DNA of 64,000 bases from Hirsutella rhossiliensis (GCF_020360975.1 NW_025408681.1:1-64000), one strand, 5' to 3'. Shown: positions 46,277-57,482, numbered from the stretch's first letter. Notes: generated by a model not told the origin, from the sequence alone. Numbers and translations are program-made.

Positions 46277-46711
46277 AGTGTGGCTAACAATCAATCGAGT
46301 TCAATTTCGACCATCGAACTTGATTGATTGAAGGTATGTCCAACTCGATTGAAACTTGACTTGACCAGTCAATGAGCTTGATTGACAACTTGTCAAGTAC
46401 TTGATGTACTATGCCTAATCCGGTAATTGGTACAGGCACTCGCGGTGCAGAAATCCCGCGCAAAATTTTTGGAGCTTGGAGTGCTGAATGACCGACTTGG
46501 GCCCCCCGGAACGCGTGTGGCAACGTTATCACGCGTCGAATTGACGCGTTGTTGATGGCTGTTTGGTGTGATAAGAGTGGGGTTCATTTTCGCTTGTGTT
46601 GGGACGGTTTGGGGGCCCCCGCGCGGGCCCACTTACGCCTAATGCGCGCTAAGCAACCACTTTCGGCCCCACAATATTTGAGGGCGAATCCCACGATTCG
46701 AAGCGATATAA

Positions 46712-46736
46712 TTTAGTTTAGTTTAGTTTAGTTTAG
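46712..46736 (-). repeat. LINE 3' tail, (CTAAA)5
   Basis: Five perfect 5-bp units directly at the target duplication, as expected for the 3' tail of a non-LTR retrotransposon. Confidence 0.85.
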
Positions 46737-47083
46737 TGTATTTTCCGTCCAGCAACTTTTGGTCGCTCAGGTCTCCGCAGGGGAGCACAGGACGTGCTGA
46801 GCTAGCAGGTGTCTACATGCTACATATCGTACACTTCACCCACTATCCAGCATTTCATCGGCTCAACGGCGCTCATGACAAACCTGTTGCCCGTCAGCGG
46901 GACGTCCAGGCATGAAGAGAAAGCTGTCCCGTGGTCAGATCAGCCAATTTGCTTCTGGGGCCTTGCAGCCCTTGATGACCTCGGCGATCGCATGGTCGCG
47001 AGACCTTGACGCCGCCCGAGATCGGAGCAGGTAACAGAAAGGATTGAGAGGAAAGGTAGGGTGAGAGAGAGAATGATGACCGT

Positions 47084-50000
47084 CTAGTGGCGTGGGCAGA
47101 TCCCTCCGAAGAAGGAGCTCGCTTTCGCCAGCCTGACGAATTTGTCAAAGTCCTTGCCGATTGCGCGGTTGATGGCTGCAGCCGGCCAAGGTGCAAGCCG
47201 CATACGATGCCGTGGCGCAACCTTTCTGCAGTAAAAGATGTGTGCTGGCTCTTTCGTCTTCCGCACGAGCACGTCAGTCGCGCATTGTCGTGACCAAACC
47301 TTTCGTGGTAGTCAGCAAAATCCCCATGGTGGGTTCTTGCTGCAAGCAAGTTACGAAGCAGGGGCCGAGAGAGCGCCAATTCTGACGGGCAGCTGGTTGT
47401 GGCTTTAAGCCTCAGGTCTCTGTATCGCTCCGGCGCAGAGGCTTCCCACCAGGCCTTGAAAGCCTCTTCCGGCTGCTGTCGGGCAATCTTTCGCAGGTGC
47501 GCTAGCGTCGGGACGTTATCAGCGGGTTCTGGCAGTGATGCTCCGCCTTTGCCAGAGCATCAGCCTCCTCGTTGCCTGGGATGTCAGCATGGCCGGGGAT
47601 CCAATGGACCTCCACAGCTCCGTATTTTCGCGCCAAAGATTGAAACTCAAGGAAGACCTCTTGCGAGGAGTCGCTCGGCGTGCCCGTAAGCATGTTGCGG
47701 TCGCGAGGTTGTCGAGGCAGACAAAGATGCGGTCAGTTTCTGGAAGGCTCACCGCAGCCTTCAACCCCTCCAACGCACCTTTCGCCTCAGCGTCGAAAAT
47801 CTCGGCGGGCCCGAGACGGCCCTTGTCGCGCAAGACGGTGGATCCGTCCCGATGAACAACATAGCCATATCCGGCGTGGCCTTCGGTAGAACGGGACCCG
47901 TCGGAATAGACGACCAGAGTTCGGGGCGATAGTGCCTGGAGCCAATCGCGAAATTTCTTCGCCGTCTCATTTTTCGATGCACTCTGCAGAGGCGCAGTCT
48001 GCTCTTCGACAAATCCGCGCTGCAGCAAGGCAGGCCTTGGGCAGCTTGGTAGCAATTCGTCGGAGCGCCGCAGCCTAGTCCGGAAGGGTTTTGGCTGCTT
48101 TTGGTACTTCAGCTTGATCATTTCATTCAGTATAGGGGCTTTTGGCCTCGACGTGCGCTTCACGAGCGGATGAGCTTCGTCCAGGGATTTGAGACGCGCA
48201 GCAAATGCAGTCCGGCGCGCCTCGAGCAGCAGAGGGACCGGCGGTATCCCTGCCTCCCGGTGCAGAACATTCGTTGGTGTAGTTCTCCACACTGGCAGGA
48301 TAGCCCGAAGAGATGTGTAGAGTGCCTTGCTCATCTTCTTTACGAGGTGTCCGATCCTGGACGGTCCTTCCTTGCCCGGCTTGGTCCAGCGCGGGCGCGT
48401 AGAACCAGGATACCAGACCTCCGCCGCGTAGAGCAGCACTGGAATGACGCAAGCGCAGACCGCTCGTCGCACAGCGCTCGGTAGAGGACCATGCCTGGTG
48501 TTTGTCAGTCTCCTGAGATGGAAGGCGACTGCTTGCGCTTTGGCCGTCCATTTCTCGACATGAGTCTTGAAAGACAGAGTGCTGTCGAGCCAGACGCCGA
48601 GCCAACGCATCGCCCGGCCCGGCCGTTTCTCAAATTCGCCATGGAGCACTGGCGGCGCCGTCTTGGGCGTCGTTCGAGAGAAGTGCATCACTTCTGTCTT
48701 CTCAGGGTCGAAGGAGATCCGTTGGCGGCGCCCCACGATACAAGCTCACGCACATGATGAGATGCTTCGGCGGACGTCTCATCCAGGCTATCGCCGACGC
48801 AAAGGATGGCAGTGTCGTCCGCATAGCCGAAACGCCCTTTTGAGCTGCCCAAGCGGTAGATTGGTTCCGTATACAGTAGGAAGAGGATCGGCGAGACTGG
48901 CGATCCCTGTGGCAGCCCGCACTGGAGAGGCGATGAATTCGTTGCGATATCTTGATAGCGGATGCGTGCCGACCTGTCTTGCATAAACGAGCCGACCCAT
49001 CGCGCGAGGTTCGGTGGCCACCCTTGCTCCCGTAGGCGAAGGATCAATCTGTTGCGGAGGACTGTGTCGAAGGCGCCCTGAATGTCCAAAGTCACCAATG
49101 TTGCAACCTGCTTGCAGGCAAATGCCTCCTCGATGTCATGAATCAAGGCAGCAACGAGATCCACGGCCGATCTCTTCGGGAGCGCGCCGGCTTGTTGTGG
49201 GTGTAGTACGCCGAAATGGACCGAGGCCCACGCTAGACGCCGTGCGATGAGCCGCTCGAGGCCCTTGCCGAGACAGGACAAAAGGGAGGGGCGCCAAGCG
49301 CGGGGTGTAGAGATCCCTGCGCCCCGGCTTGCAATCATGACCACTTCTGCTTCTCGGAAGGGCTTCGGATGGTGGCCAATCCTGAGGCAGCCTTGATATA
49401 GCTGGTGGACGAGACTTCCGATCGCATGCCAGACAGCGCGGAGCATCCGCACCGTAATATTGTCGGGACCAGGGACGTATTCCCGGTGCGTAGCGTGGCG
49501 TCGCGGGTCTCCTCCGGAGACTCGGTCGGTGAAGGGTATCGTCCTATCTGTGTTCACGGAGATCCACGGATCTGGGATGTCGTCGTTCGCCGTGCGCCGT
49601 TCCAGAGTGGCTTGTCGCAAGGCGGTGGCCTTTTCCAGCTGCGTCTCATACACTCGGTCGTCAATTTGCAGGAGGAGCTTGAAACGGACCTGGAGACTTC
49701 AGCCAGCGGACCGCCCTGAAGACGGAGGCGCTATCGGTGAAGCTGTCAATCAAGTTACGCCAGTAAAGGCGCTTGGCCCGGCGCACCACGCTATGGAGCT
49801 CCTCTTGGCTAGCTGTACTTCTCGGTCGAAGCCGAGAGTGAACTCTCCTCCACGCGCGGTAATTGGCCGCCGCCTTTGCGCATTCTTCAGTCCACCACCG
49901 CGCACCATGCGTAGTCTTACGGGCAGGTCGACCGGCAGCTCTGGCTGCACAACCAAGAAGGTTCACGAGCGCCGACGCAAAGCTGTCGAGCTCGGAAGGA

Positions 50001-50794
50001 GATGCCGTGGTGATCGGGATGAAGGCGGCACCGGCCTCCACTAATTCAATGAATCGCTTCAATTCCTCGTCGGAGTTGAGATGGATCTTTCCTATTGGAA
50101 GGGGTGCCAGAACTTGTCCTGGCAGCGTGATACTAAGGGTAAAATGATCGGAGCCGGTTGCTAGATGATCCTCGACAACAGCGTCGGCCAGAGGTATGTT
50201 GCAGAAGGCGAGATCAACCGTATTGCCGTGTGCGTTGGTCGGGACATCGACAGGATTCAGTAAGCCGAGTCGATTGTCCATTGCCCAAAACGCTATTTCT
50301 TCGCCGCGGTCCTCTCGTCGACCGGCCTGCCAGCTGGGATGTTTGGCATTGAAATCACCAGCAACAAGACACTTGTCCGGTACGGTCCACTGAAGCAAGA
50401 TTTCAAGGGCTCCGTCGTGGTACGGCTGCCGATAGAAGTTGACGACTGTTATGCCGTTGACGGTGAGCCAAAGGATGTCACGAGTCGCCGCAGGTCTCTT
50501 TTGATCAGCGACGAGACCTGCGGAACGCCGGACGTATGTCATGACTCTCGGGCGAGTGTCGCGGCCGTCCCAGTCGTTGACGGGTGAGAAGGTGTCGTAG
50601 GCCTGATGCGTCTTAGTGAGGCATCGGCCATCTTTCAGTCCTGTCCATGGCTCCTGCAACAAAATAATGTCGTATTGTTCCGAGTCGGCCAACGCAAGGG
50701 CACAATCGTGTGCCGGCGGAATCTTGCCTACGTTGGCTTGGAAGATTCGCAAGATCCTCCTATCGCTTCGATTGCGTGGAAAACAGCGAGGCAT
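47084..50794 (-). pseudogene. LINE ORF2: endonuclease, RT, RNase H
   Basis: Starts at ATG 50794, overlapping the ORF1 stop as TAATG. The first frame (50794-49661) is an APE-type endonuclease: FQANVGKI, LLQEPWTG, NFYRQPYHDG, CLVAGDFNAKHPSWQ and ATGSDHFTLSITLPG. The RT (49653-48690) has VPGPDNITVRMLR, QAGALPKRSAVDL, TLDIQGAFDTVLRNRLILRL, LPQGSPVSPILFLLY and the FGYADDTA box. After a shift near 48725, DPEKTEVMHFSRT leads through the connection to RNase H (LVVYSDGSRSTEGHAGYG, then VHWIPGHADIPGNEEADALA after a shift near 47690). The C-terminal zinc motif CSCGRRKEPAHIFYC lies near 47250 (crossing a frame change), ending GGICPRH. About 1,230 residues, three or four single frame changes. Confidence 0.9.
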
Positions 50795-52430
50795 TAGGGT
50801 AGCGTCACAGGACTAGTGCGTCGTTTCTTCGATGGGACGACAGGGAGGAACTGGTCGCCGTCCCTTACATGCGGCGGCGTTGTGGCCACAACGATGCATG
50901 GGGTTGACGGCGCGGCTGGCTCGTAAATGGCGCCCATGTCGGAGCTTCCATCTCCTCCAGCTGCCCGCGGCGCCGTTGACTCCAAGGAAAGTATCTGCGG
51001 CCTGCCAGGGCTCTGATCAGACTGGTCGGACACTCTGGCCTTTGAGTCTGCCGCTTCTGCTGCGCAGAGAGCTGAACTCCCATCTGCCGTACCAGGCTCT
51101 TCTCCTCCTTCGTCAGGCGCCGGACCATGCCGTGAACGCGCTTGGGGCGGGCAGGGCATTGGGGTCATCCGCGCAATGGGGTCCAAGGCAGTTTGCACAC
51201 TGCTCGAGGGCGGTGCATTCTTGGCTACGATGGCCGGTTTTGCCACAACGCCTGCAGCGCGCCGTTCGATCGCAGCTGTGTCGAGCGTGGAAATCCCAGC
51301 ACTTGTCACATTGGCTAGGAATGCTGGGCTTGTCGATATAGCGGGCGAACCGGCTGGCGCCGAACAGTCGCCAGGGTCTCTGCGTGGGTTCCAGGAAGGA
51401 TACAATAAGGGTCTTGGTAGGCATATCGCCCGAGTCGTGTCGCGAGGTCCGTATGCTGATGGGCTTCAGTCCGGTTTGGCAGGCAATTTCTTCTTTGACC
51501 GCCTCATCGAAGTTGATCTCAACGCCGCGTAGGTCCGTGAGCCTACGGGGCAATCGGCTACGGCATACGAATGCCATTTCTGGCTAATCTCTACGGCCGT
51601 CGCGTCCAGATCTACGGCCCAATCCGCCTGTCGCTGCACGAGTAGTTCGCGCGTGGCCACATCCGATGCCAGGATGGCCCAACCCGTGTTTACCGGGAAG
51701 GCTGCCGGGATGCGGCGTAGGTCGATGCCGACTCTAGCGGCGATGTGGGCCCGGATAGCGTATCTTTCATGGTTTCGGGCCGGAGCATCGGCGTCAAGTC
51801 GGACAAAGACACGCAGGTCTTCCTTGGTGGGACCACGGGCGGTCGTCCTTGAGACGAGTGGTGGTTTGCTGTTTTCGCTGTGGTGGGGCGGAGGCCGTAA
51901 TGGCCAGCTGTCCTTGTGTCGTTTTGCCGGATGCGAGAACGCTGCTGTACGTAGGTTTCGGTGGTTCCTCAAGGTCGGCGAGCGATTGAGTCAGAGGTTC
52001 AGAAACTTGGTGGCAACTTGCTTTGCGATGCTATTGTGGGAGCCGGACGTGAATTGTTTGGCTGTCTGTTCGAATGATTCGCTAAAGGCCCGAAAGACTG
52101 CCAGCTTGGCATCATGGGCTGCCGTTTGGTCGCGAGCGATCTTTGTAGCCGCTTCGATGATGGAGACAGGTGCATTTTCCGTGGACCCGGTCGAACCAGG
52201 GCCATTCGGGATTATTTCCGGCTGCGTTCCTTCCGCGACGGCAGCGTTGGGCGTGTCGCTGGGAGACGTCGGTCGAGGAGCTGCTGAGCCGCCAGGGTTG
52301 AGACATTTGGGCGAGCCTCCGCCGGAGAGGACAGTAGGTGCTGAGATGCACGGGCTGCTAGATCAGGTGGCGATTGTATGTCGACAGCACAGGGAGCGGC
52401 GCGCGAACCTGAGGCTGGTGCCATGGCCGC
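50794..52430 (-). pseudogene. LINE ORF1 (Gag-like, zinc knuckles), broken
   Basis: The N-terminal part is Ala/Pro/Ser-rich and scattered over frames. The central region reads MAFVCRSRLPRRLTDLRGVE and KTLIVSFLEPTQRPWRLFGA. Three CCHC-type knuckles follow at about 51300-51150: CDKCWDFHARHSC, CRRCGKTGHRSQEC, and CANCLGPHCADDP. The C-terminus runs in the frame ending QFLPVVPSKKRRTSPVTLP with TAA at 50796-50794. The stop shares its last A with the ATG of ORF2. Such ORF1 proteins bind the element RNA. The start is uncertain: an ATG near 52424 is possible, and pogo copy B lies just upstream. Confidence 0.75.
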
Positions 52431-52493
52431 TGCCGGCGCTTTGCGCGGCGCTGTTGCGGAATTTTCAAGAGCACTGTTAAGCGAAAAGCTGTA

Positions 52494-54609
52494 AGGGATT
52501 TTCCGATGATCTGCCGGATCTGGTGATCTGCCGGATTGCGGCGACTTCGCACGCTCAACATCAATCGACAATAGCTCAACAACAACGGTGCCAATTGACG
52601 TATCCTTTGATTTCCTGAATCATCAGAAGCAGTGAAAGTCTGGCATATATTTAGAACTTTTATCTAGGGGCAATGCGCTGCGGTGCTGACATCAAACCAA
52701 GCAACGGCCAAAATAGGATGCCGACAGATTGTGTAAGTCATTTCAGCCAATACAGCAAAACAGAACATTATTGGCTTTCATCGTAGGCTTTAATCATGTG
52801 GGATTCTCCCCATTCTATCCATAGTGCAGAACTTGGCTCAGGATACTGCAAAAAATGGGGTTGGAAGGGCGAGCTGGATAACTTCATTCTACGCACCCGT
52901 AATGAGCCAGATTGAACGTGATTCGACGGTACAAGCATCTTCTGAAAAGAACCTATCTATGCATCTGAATGTAAGGTTTATTTTTAGCTTGAAATTCAGT
53001 GCGCGAGGCTCCGCTTTCACACCTGACAAGGAAAGACGTGCACGAAAATTGAGAAATTCGACACCCTACCCTAAAACACGTATAACATGGATGAAATGGG
53101 CTTTCTATTCCTTATGAGCATTTGAACGAACAGGGTATTCCTCTTATTATAAGAAAACAAGGCAAAATTGCTCGGCGTATTAAAAAATGGCAACCCATCC
53201 TCCCTTACGTTCAAGATGTGCGTCAGTCAAGAGATGGCATCGCTGCCCCATTTCTCATCCACCAAGACAAGCCAGCACAAACTCTGGACTTTTGGTTCGT
53301 GAAACGTGAATCAAGTCGTCAATAAATATTTTTAACACGTCAAAAACGAGGTGGACGAATCACAATATTGGAAATGAGCAGCTCACCGGTACGTTCGACC
53401 GGTTTACCAGGGTGAAAGCTCGAAACGGTTGTGCTTATCGCCTTTGGTTCCCGATGGCCACTTAACCATTTTAGTATCGAATTTATGGAGTGGTGTGACC
53501 GGCACCGAGTGATCGTTGTGGTGTTTCCCCTCAATCCATTCATCGGCTGCAACCCTTGATGTATCGTTATTCAGCCTCTCTCAACAGCGTATACGCATGA
53601 TCTTATCCAGTACACAGACAAATCAAAAGGTTCATTGGATTGCTGAAATCGAAGATCTAGACTGTGTTTTGGAACGCATTTCAGGAAGTAGTCGAGAAGT
53701 CCTCTGTTGATGCTGGCCGCAACAGCCGAAGGCTGAGCAGCACCCTCGGGAGCCCTCAATATGAGTTTTAAGTGCTTGATATGAGAGTTAAAGTATGCAG
53801 AGAACAAGTAGTCACAAGAACCAGCGCAGGCAGACCGGTAAGGCTTCAAAGATGATCTCTTCTGCTGTACAGATTCTAGTGCAGACGAGGTGTTTAGCTC
53901 TAAAATTGTGGCTCAAGCTCGCCAAAAAATGACAGTGAAAGGACTCCAAAAGAAAGAGGAGGCTCTGAAGAAGGAGGCCCGAAAGCTTCAGCGACAGCAG
54001 AAGGCAGCGGAGCAAAAGCTCTCGCTCTAGAGAAGAGGAAGCAATGAGAGGCGGAAATTGGGAGAAAACGACGGATGACGGAGGCCGTGAAGCAAAATAA
54101 GGAGATAAATTGGCATTATTAACAAGAGCTGAAGATTTTGAAAGTGGAAAAGCCACAGAAAATGCAGAATGAGCGACGGGTGGCTTCTGAGGGTCGCGAG
54201 AGGAGTCAGGATGTTCACGCTGCAAAAATTGTCACTCTTCCGTTCACACCAGAGCGGGCCATAGCATTGCAGGTACCAAACACACTATATAATAACGCAA
54301 ATAATAAGGCAATGATAACTTCAAACGACATATCCTGTCCTCAAAGGCCCTCTTTAGCTGTTGATAGTGATCGGGAGGCAATGGGTGCATTTCGGGGACT
54401 TGCGCGATCGGAGAGTAACAGAAGACGACCTCGATGGCTGGATGACTTCAAAAAGATTGAGTGGCATCTTTGAGCATTATTAACTGCTCTTATAAGATTT
54501 TAGAACAATTCAAATAGTATTCGTGAAGTTATTCTCAGTTCTTTGCTGGAATGCAATGAGCCCAAAATCCGGCGAATCGCCAGATCCGGCAGATCACCGG
54601 AAAATCCCT
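52494..54609 (+). mobile_element. Pogo-type element, copy B (inside LINE)
   Basis: 2116 bp, TA at both sides (52492-52493 and 54610-54611), same inverted ends as copy A at 40508. I aligned the two copies line by line. The only differences are five one-base changes in run length (A runs at 52755-52760, 52849-52855 and 53847-53850, a C run near 52807, a G run near 53369). Different flanking DNA shows two separate insertions. Like copy A it encodes no intact transposase. Confidence 0.93.
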
Positions 54610-54874
54610 TATGGATAGGCTACTTCCTTAACACTTGCGTGCCAAGAAAGTAAAAATGCAGGGAAGGGTTGTTCGAAGCGATGTAATTGGCGGATTACTT
54701 CCCGATCTAGGGTAGTCCTCTCTTTGCCATGTGGCGTCAAGTACTTGACGACTTGACACTCCTTGAACTCGATTGATTGATGACTACTACCTAACTTGAC
54801 TTGAGAACTTGACTTGACGAAAAGTCAAACTTGATTGAGAATTGTCAAGTTCGAGCTTGATTGTTAGCCACACT

Positions 54875-55243
54875 GGTAATTGTAGCCTTCTTCCCGTGGC
54901 AGGCCTTGCAAAGCCAAAACCGATGACCGGAATCGGTTTTCTCGACATCGAACCCATGCTCCCATACCCATCCCGTCCGCGCTCTTTTTCTATACTTGCG
55001 TATGGAGAAACCCGAGAGGCGATTCCAATCGATGCCTTCATATCCAACGTAGTCGATCGAAGGTGATGTGTCAAGGTCGGGGGAGCTCTCGGGAGCGCTA
55101 AAACTAGTGGACGGGACACTAGAAAGGGCGGCTGACAGCGCCTCGCCTTCTGCTGTATGCGCCATTGCAGTCAAGTGCAGGGCTGTCCCATTTTGGCCAC
55201 CGGCTACAAATATTTCCCCCCGTAATATGGCAGACGCACCCAA
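54875..55243 (-). pseudogene. BED-finger hAT transposase, N-terminal fragment
   Basis: Minus strand. A likely start is Met at 55165 (MAHTAEGEALSAALSSVPST). An acidic stretch follows, then a BED-type domain: WNRLSGFSIRKYRKRARTGW, VWEHGFDVEKT, FWLCKACHGKKATIT. The fragment is cut at 54874, exactly at the CAGTG end of the 46277-54874 element, before the second His pair of the finger. The rest of the transposase is not in the window. It differs in sequence from the hATs at 21 kb and 61 kb. Confidence 0.65.
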
Positions 55244-55383
55244 AGATATATTTCACGATCAAACGTGTCAGGTAAAACGCAAAAAGAAAGCTTAGTGACA
55301 CGGCCTGGAAAAGCAACTGCCAGTGATAAGCGACCGCTCTGGGCCAGGGCTGGCTCCCAAAAATTATTGGCCCAGGTCGCCAT

Positions 55384-55525
55384 TGTGGGGCGTATCCAAA
55401 TAATCAGATATCCAAATAAATTTGGATGTTGCGATTTGATTTGATTTGATTCAGCGCAGGGGCAATTTGATTTGATTTGATTTGGATAAATTTGATTTGA
55501 TTTGATTTGATTTGATTATGATTTA
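55384..55525 (+). repeat. hAT end with TTTGATTTGAT arrays
   Basis: Starts GTGGGGCGTATCCAAATA, then repeated TATCCAAATA and long runs of GATTTGATTTGATTT. The same combination, inverted, occurs at 62437-62735. Outward direction is to the left, so this is a left terminus of an element that would extend to the right. No transposase follows; sequence past 55540 is unrelated. Confidence 0.6.
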
Positions 55526-55884
55526 TCTATTTGCAAGTCTGAGAAGATGCGTACGGATTGTATTAATAGAGGATCCATCTCGATGCAAGCCGGTGATTTC
55601 CTCCTGAACTGTGGAAAGATCAATTTGTGGTCGAGGCATATTTGTTTAACTGAGTAAAGCGCTATTCGGGCTCAATGATATCGTAGAAGGAGAAAAGCAC
55701 TGAAAATGTGTACCAATGCGCAGAGCGAACGCTTACTTTCATTTCTTTCAATGCCCTATGCTAATAGAAGAGTATCGGTATATACAAGTTACCCAGTTGC
55801 ACTTAGACCCGATCGGGTAATCTAACCCCGGGGTGCCCACAGCCCAAAATGTGTTTTGAGACAGTCTGGCCTACAGTCGCCCGT
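55526..55884. other. No recognisable gene
   Basis: AT-rich, with short frames only. It separates a hAT end from a truncated pogo copy. Confidence 0.5.
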
Positions 55885-56116
55885 ATGGTGGGCGCATTTC
55901 GGGGACTTGCGCGATCGGGGCGTAACAGAAGACGACCTGGGTGGCTGAATGACTACAAAATAAATTGAGTGGCATCTATTAGCATTATTAATTGCTCGAA
56001 TGGGATTTTAGAACAATTCAAATAGTATTCGTGGAGTTATTCTCAGTTCTTTGCTGGAATGCAATGATACCAAAATCCGGCGAATCGCCAGATCCGGCAG
56101 ATCACCGGGAAATCCC
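55885..56116 (+). mobile_element. Truncated third copy of the 2.1-kb pogo element
   Basis: Aligns with the last 230 bases of copies A and B (GCATTTCGGGGACTTGCGCG onward), ending at the same AAATCCCT-TA terminus at 56116. It has scattered substitutions, unlike A and B, so it is older. The 5' nine tenths are missing. Confidence 0.85.
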
Positions 56117-56118
56117 TT

Positions 56119-56290
56119 AAAGTGGTTCGGCGTGCCTATCAATTGCCATACGAAACCCGGTCTCGTCCATGTTCCAGATGTCGTCTGCCACGATACCTTC
56201 GGATTGTATGATATTATGGAGCTTTTATACCATTCGATGACTGTAGGGATGTCCTCGGTATACGCAGATTCCGACAACACATTGCCTCAC
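56119..56290 (-). pseudogene. Fragment of another pogo transposase
   Basis: Minus strand; DDIWNMDETGFRMAIDRHAEPL is legible just right of the truncated pogo end, the first catalytic motif of pogo transposases. Upstream sequence to about 56290 is probably the same gene but out of frame. Confidence 0.6.
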
Positions 56291-56687
56291 CAAAACCCCA
56301 CCCGGCCTACGACACCTTCTCCTCGTTGACAGCCGGCCGGGATAGGCAATAGTACCGAGCGGAGTCACGACATATGTCCCGCTGAAGTCTCAGACTGCAG
56401 CTGGCAGCTGCTCATGCCATTGCACGCCCAGAACGCTCTATATGCACAGAAGTTATAAACCCACCACATGCAGTAGTCCAGACACTACACAGACAGCCAT
56501 ATCTTTGCCGTGCCTCGACTCGGATAGAACACAACACACATAGCCGCCAAGTGCGTCGTGGCCAACCTATTTCCTCCCTTAACCTTGCTGACTCCGAGCA
56601 ATTCGCCTGCTTGGTGATGGATGAGATCCACGGCGACCACGGGGGTAGTGTCGTCGAACTCTGTAGGGGTAATCGGCAGTGGTTTGC
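56291..56687. other. Unassigned
   Basis: A minus-strand frame (56736-56485) reads VVAVDLIHHQAGELLGVSKV, which looks protein-like but matches no family I can name. Confidence 0.3.
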
Positions 56688-57185
56688 TCAGCTTGTCGTT
56701 ATCGACGAACAAGGTGCGGAAGAAGGCTGTGTCCATTTGGAGCTGTCAGGTCTTAGCTTGTGTCCGATGGAAACAAGGTGGTGACTTGCATCTATCACTG
56801 TCCGATTAAGCGAGTACTTATTTAAAGCCAATGCTGCCTTAACGCGGTCTCCAATCTGCTTCTTGTCCATCGAGCAAGTGCCAACATTCTTGACGGCATT
56901 CTTGGATTTGGCTGTCGTACGAGCCTTCTTTGTCGGATTGTCCTGGTCGACCTCTACGGGTGAAGACGCATGCTGTTTATTGGTCACTGGCATGCGTCGA
57001 TTGAGATTGCTTGTGATGATGTGACAGCGTACCTTTCGTGTTTCAACCATATCTTCCAACTTTTCAAGACGCGGAGTCGGAATACGGAAGGGAGAGAAGC
57101 GATCTGAAACATAAAGACAAAGGCGCGTTGGAGAAGGTGGAAGTAATGGTCTCATCAAAATCTCGCAGGTTTTGAAGCGCGCCAC
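56688..57185 (-). CDS. Uncharacterised basic protein, 165 residues
   Basis: Uninterrupted minus-strand frame starting at 57185. The first 60 residues are mixed (MARFKTCEILMRPLLPPSPT). Then come a segment with many Lys/Thr (NPTKKARTTAKSKNAVKNVG) that could be a nuclear signal and MDKKQIGDRVKAALALNKYS, which looks helical. I recognise no domain. It may be a small host gene, the broken start of the pogo fragment downstream, or non-coding. There is no conserved motif to decide. Confidence 0.25.
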   Translation of the reverse strand: MARFKTCEILMRPLLPPSPTRLCLYVSDRFSPFRIPTPRLEKLEDMVETRKVRCHIITSNLNRRMPVTNKQHASSPVEVDQDNPTKKARTTAKSKNAVKNVGTCSMDKKQIGDRVKAALALNKYSLNRTVIDASHHLVSIGHKLRPDSSKWTQPSSAPCSSITTS

Positions 57186-57482
57186 GCGCCACGCGTCACG
57201 GAAAATCTATTTACCGCCGAAGCAAGAACTTCCTTGTCGCCACGTGCCTAGATCTCACCACGTTTACGAAAAGGGACCTCATCAGTACCGCATTTACCAC
57301 TCGACAGAAGCGTTACGTGAATTTGGCCGCCGGAGTCCGCTAACGTGCTCTCACGGCGACAGGTTGCCGTGACCCCTTCCTGGACCTGCATCCACTGTGC
57401 TTCAAAGCCATAAGGTAGCGACGTCGCAAGTTCACCACGACCTCGGAGCCTCCATTCAGCCCGAAGCCCTCCCGGTCTGGCC

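Larger units (their letters stand above)
46708..54671 (-). mobile_element. Full-length Tad-type LINE, with pogo copy B inside
   Basis: Flanked by an 11-bp duplication TTCGAAGCGAT (46697-46707 and 54672-54682; TAATT follows on both sides after one mismatch). The 3' end is a short tandem tail, five TTTAG units on the + strand at 46712-46736. Without the pogo insertion (52494-54609) the element is about 5.85 kb, a normal Tad-clade length. It carries ORF1 (zinc knuckles) and ORF2 (endonuclease, RT, RNase H). The 5' untranslated part is split by the pogo element. Confidence 0.88.
46277..54874. mobile_element. Small hAT-like element interrupted by a LINE
   Basis: Ends are inverted copies of CAGTGTGGCTAACAATCAA (46277-46295 and 54856-54874), and both subterminal regions are rich in TCAAGT and TTGATTG words. 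Without the LINE it would be only about 0.62 kb and non-coding, thus a MITE. The two flanks show no shared 8-bp duplication (CCCCTTGT against GTAATTGT) and belong to two different transposons. The outer ends may thus come from two separate insertions joined by recombination. Confidence 0.65.

Noticed and set aside
50832..52480. Long + strand frames of 169 and 275 residues
   Set aside because: They are antisense to the LINE ORF1 zinc-knuckle region and follow its codon pattern.
46277..54874. A single autonomous 8.6-kb hAT
   Set aside because: The interior is a LINE with its own target duplication plus a pogo; no hAT gene lies inside.
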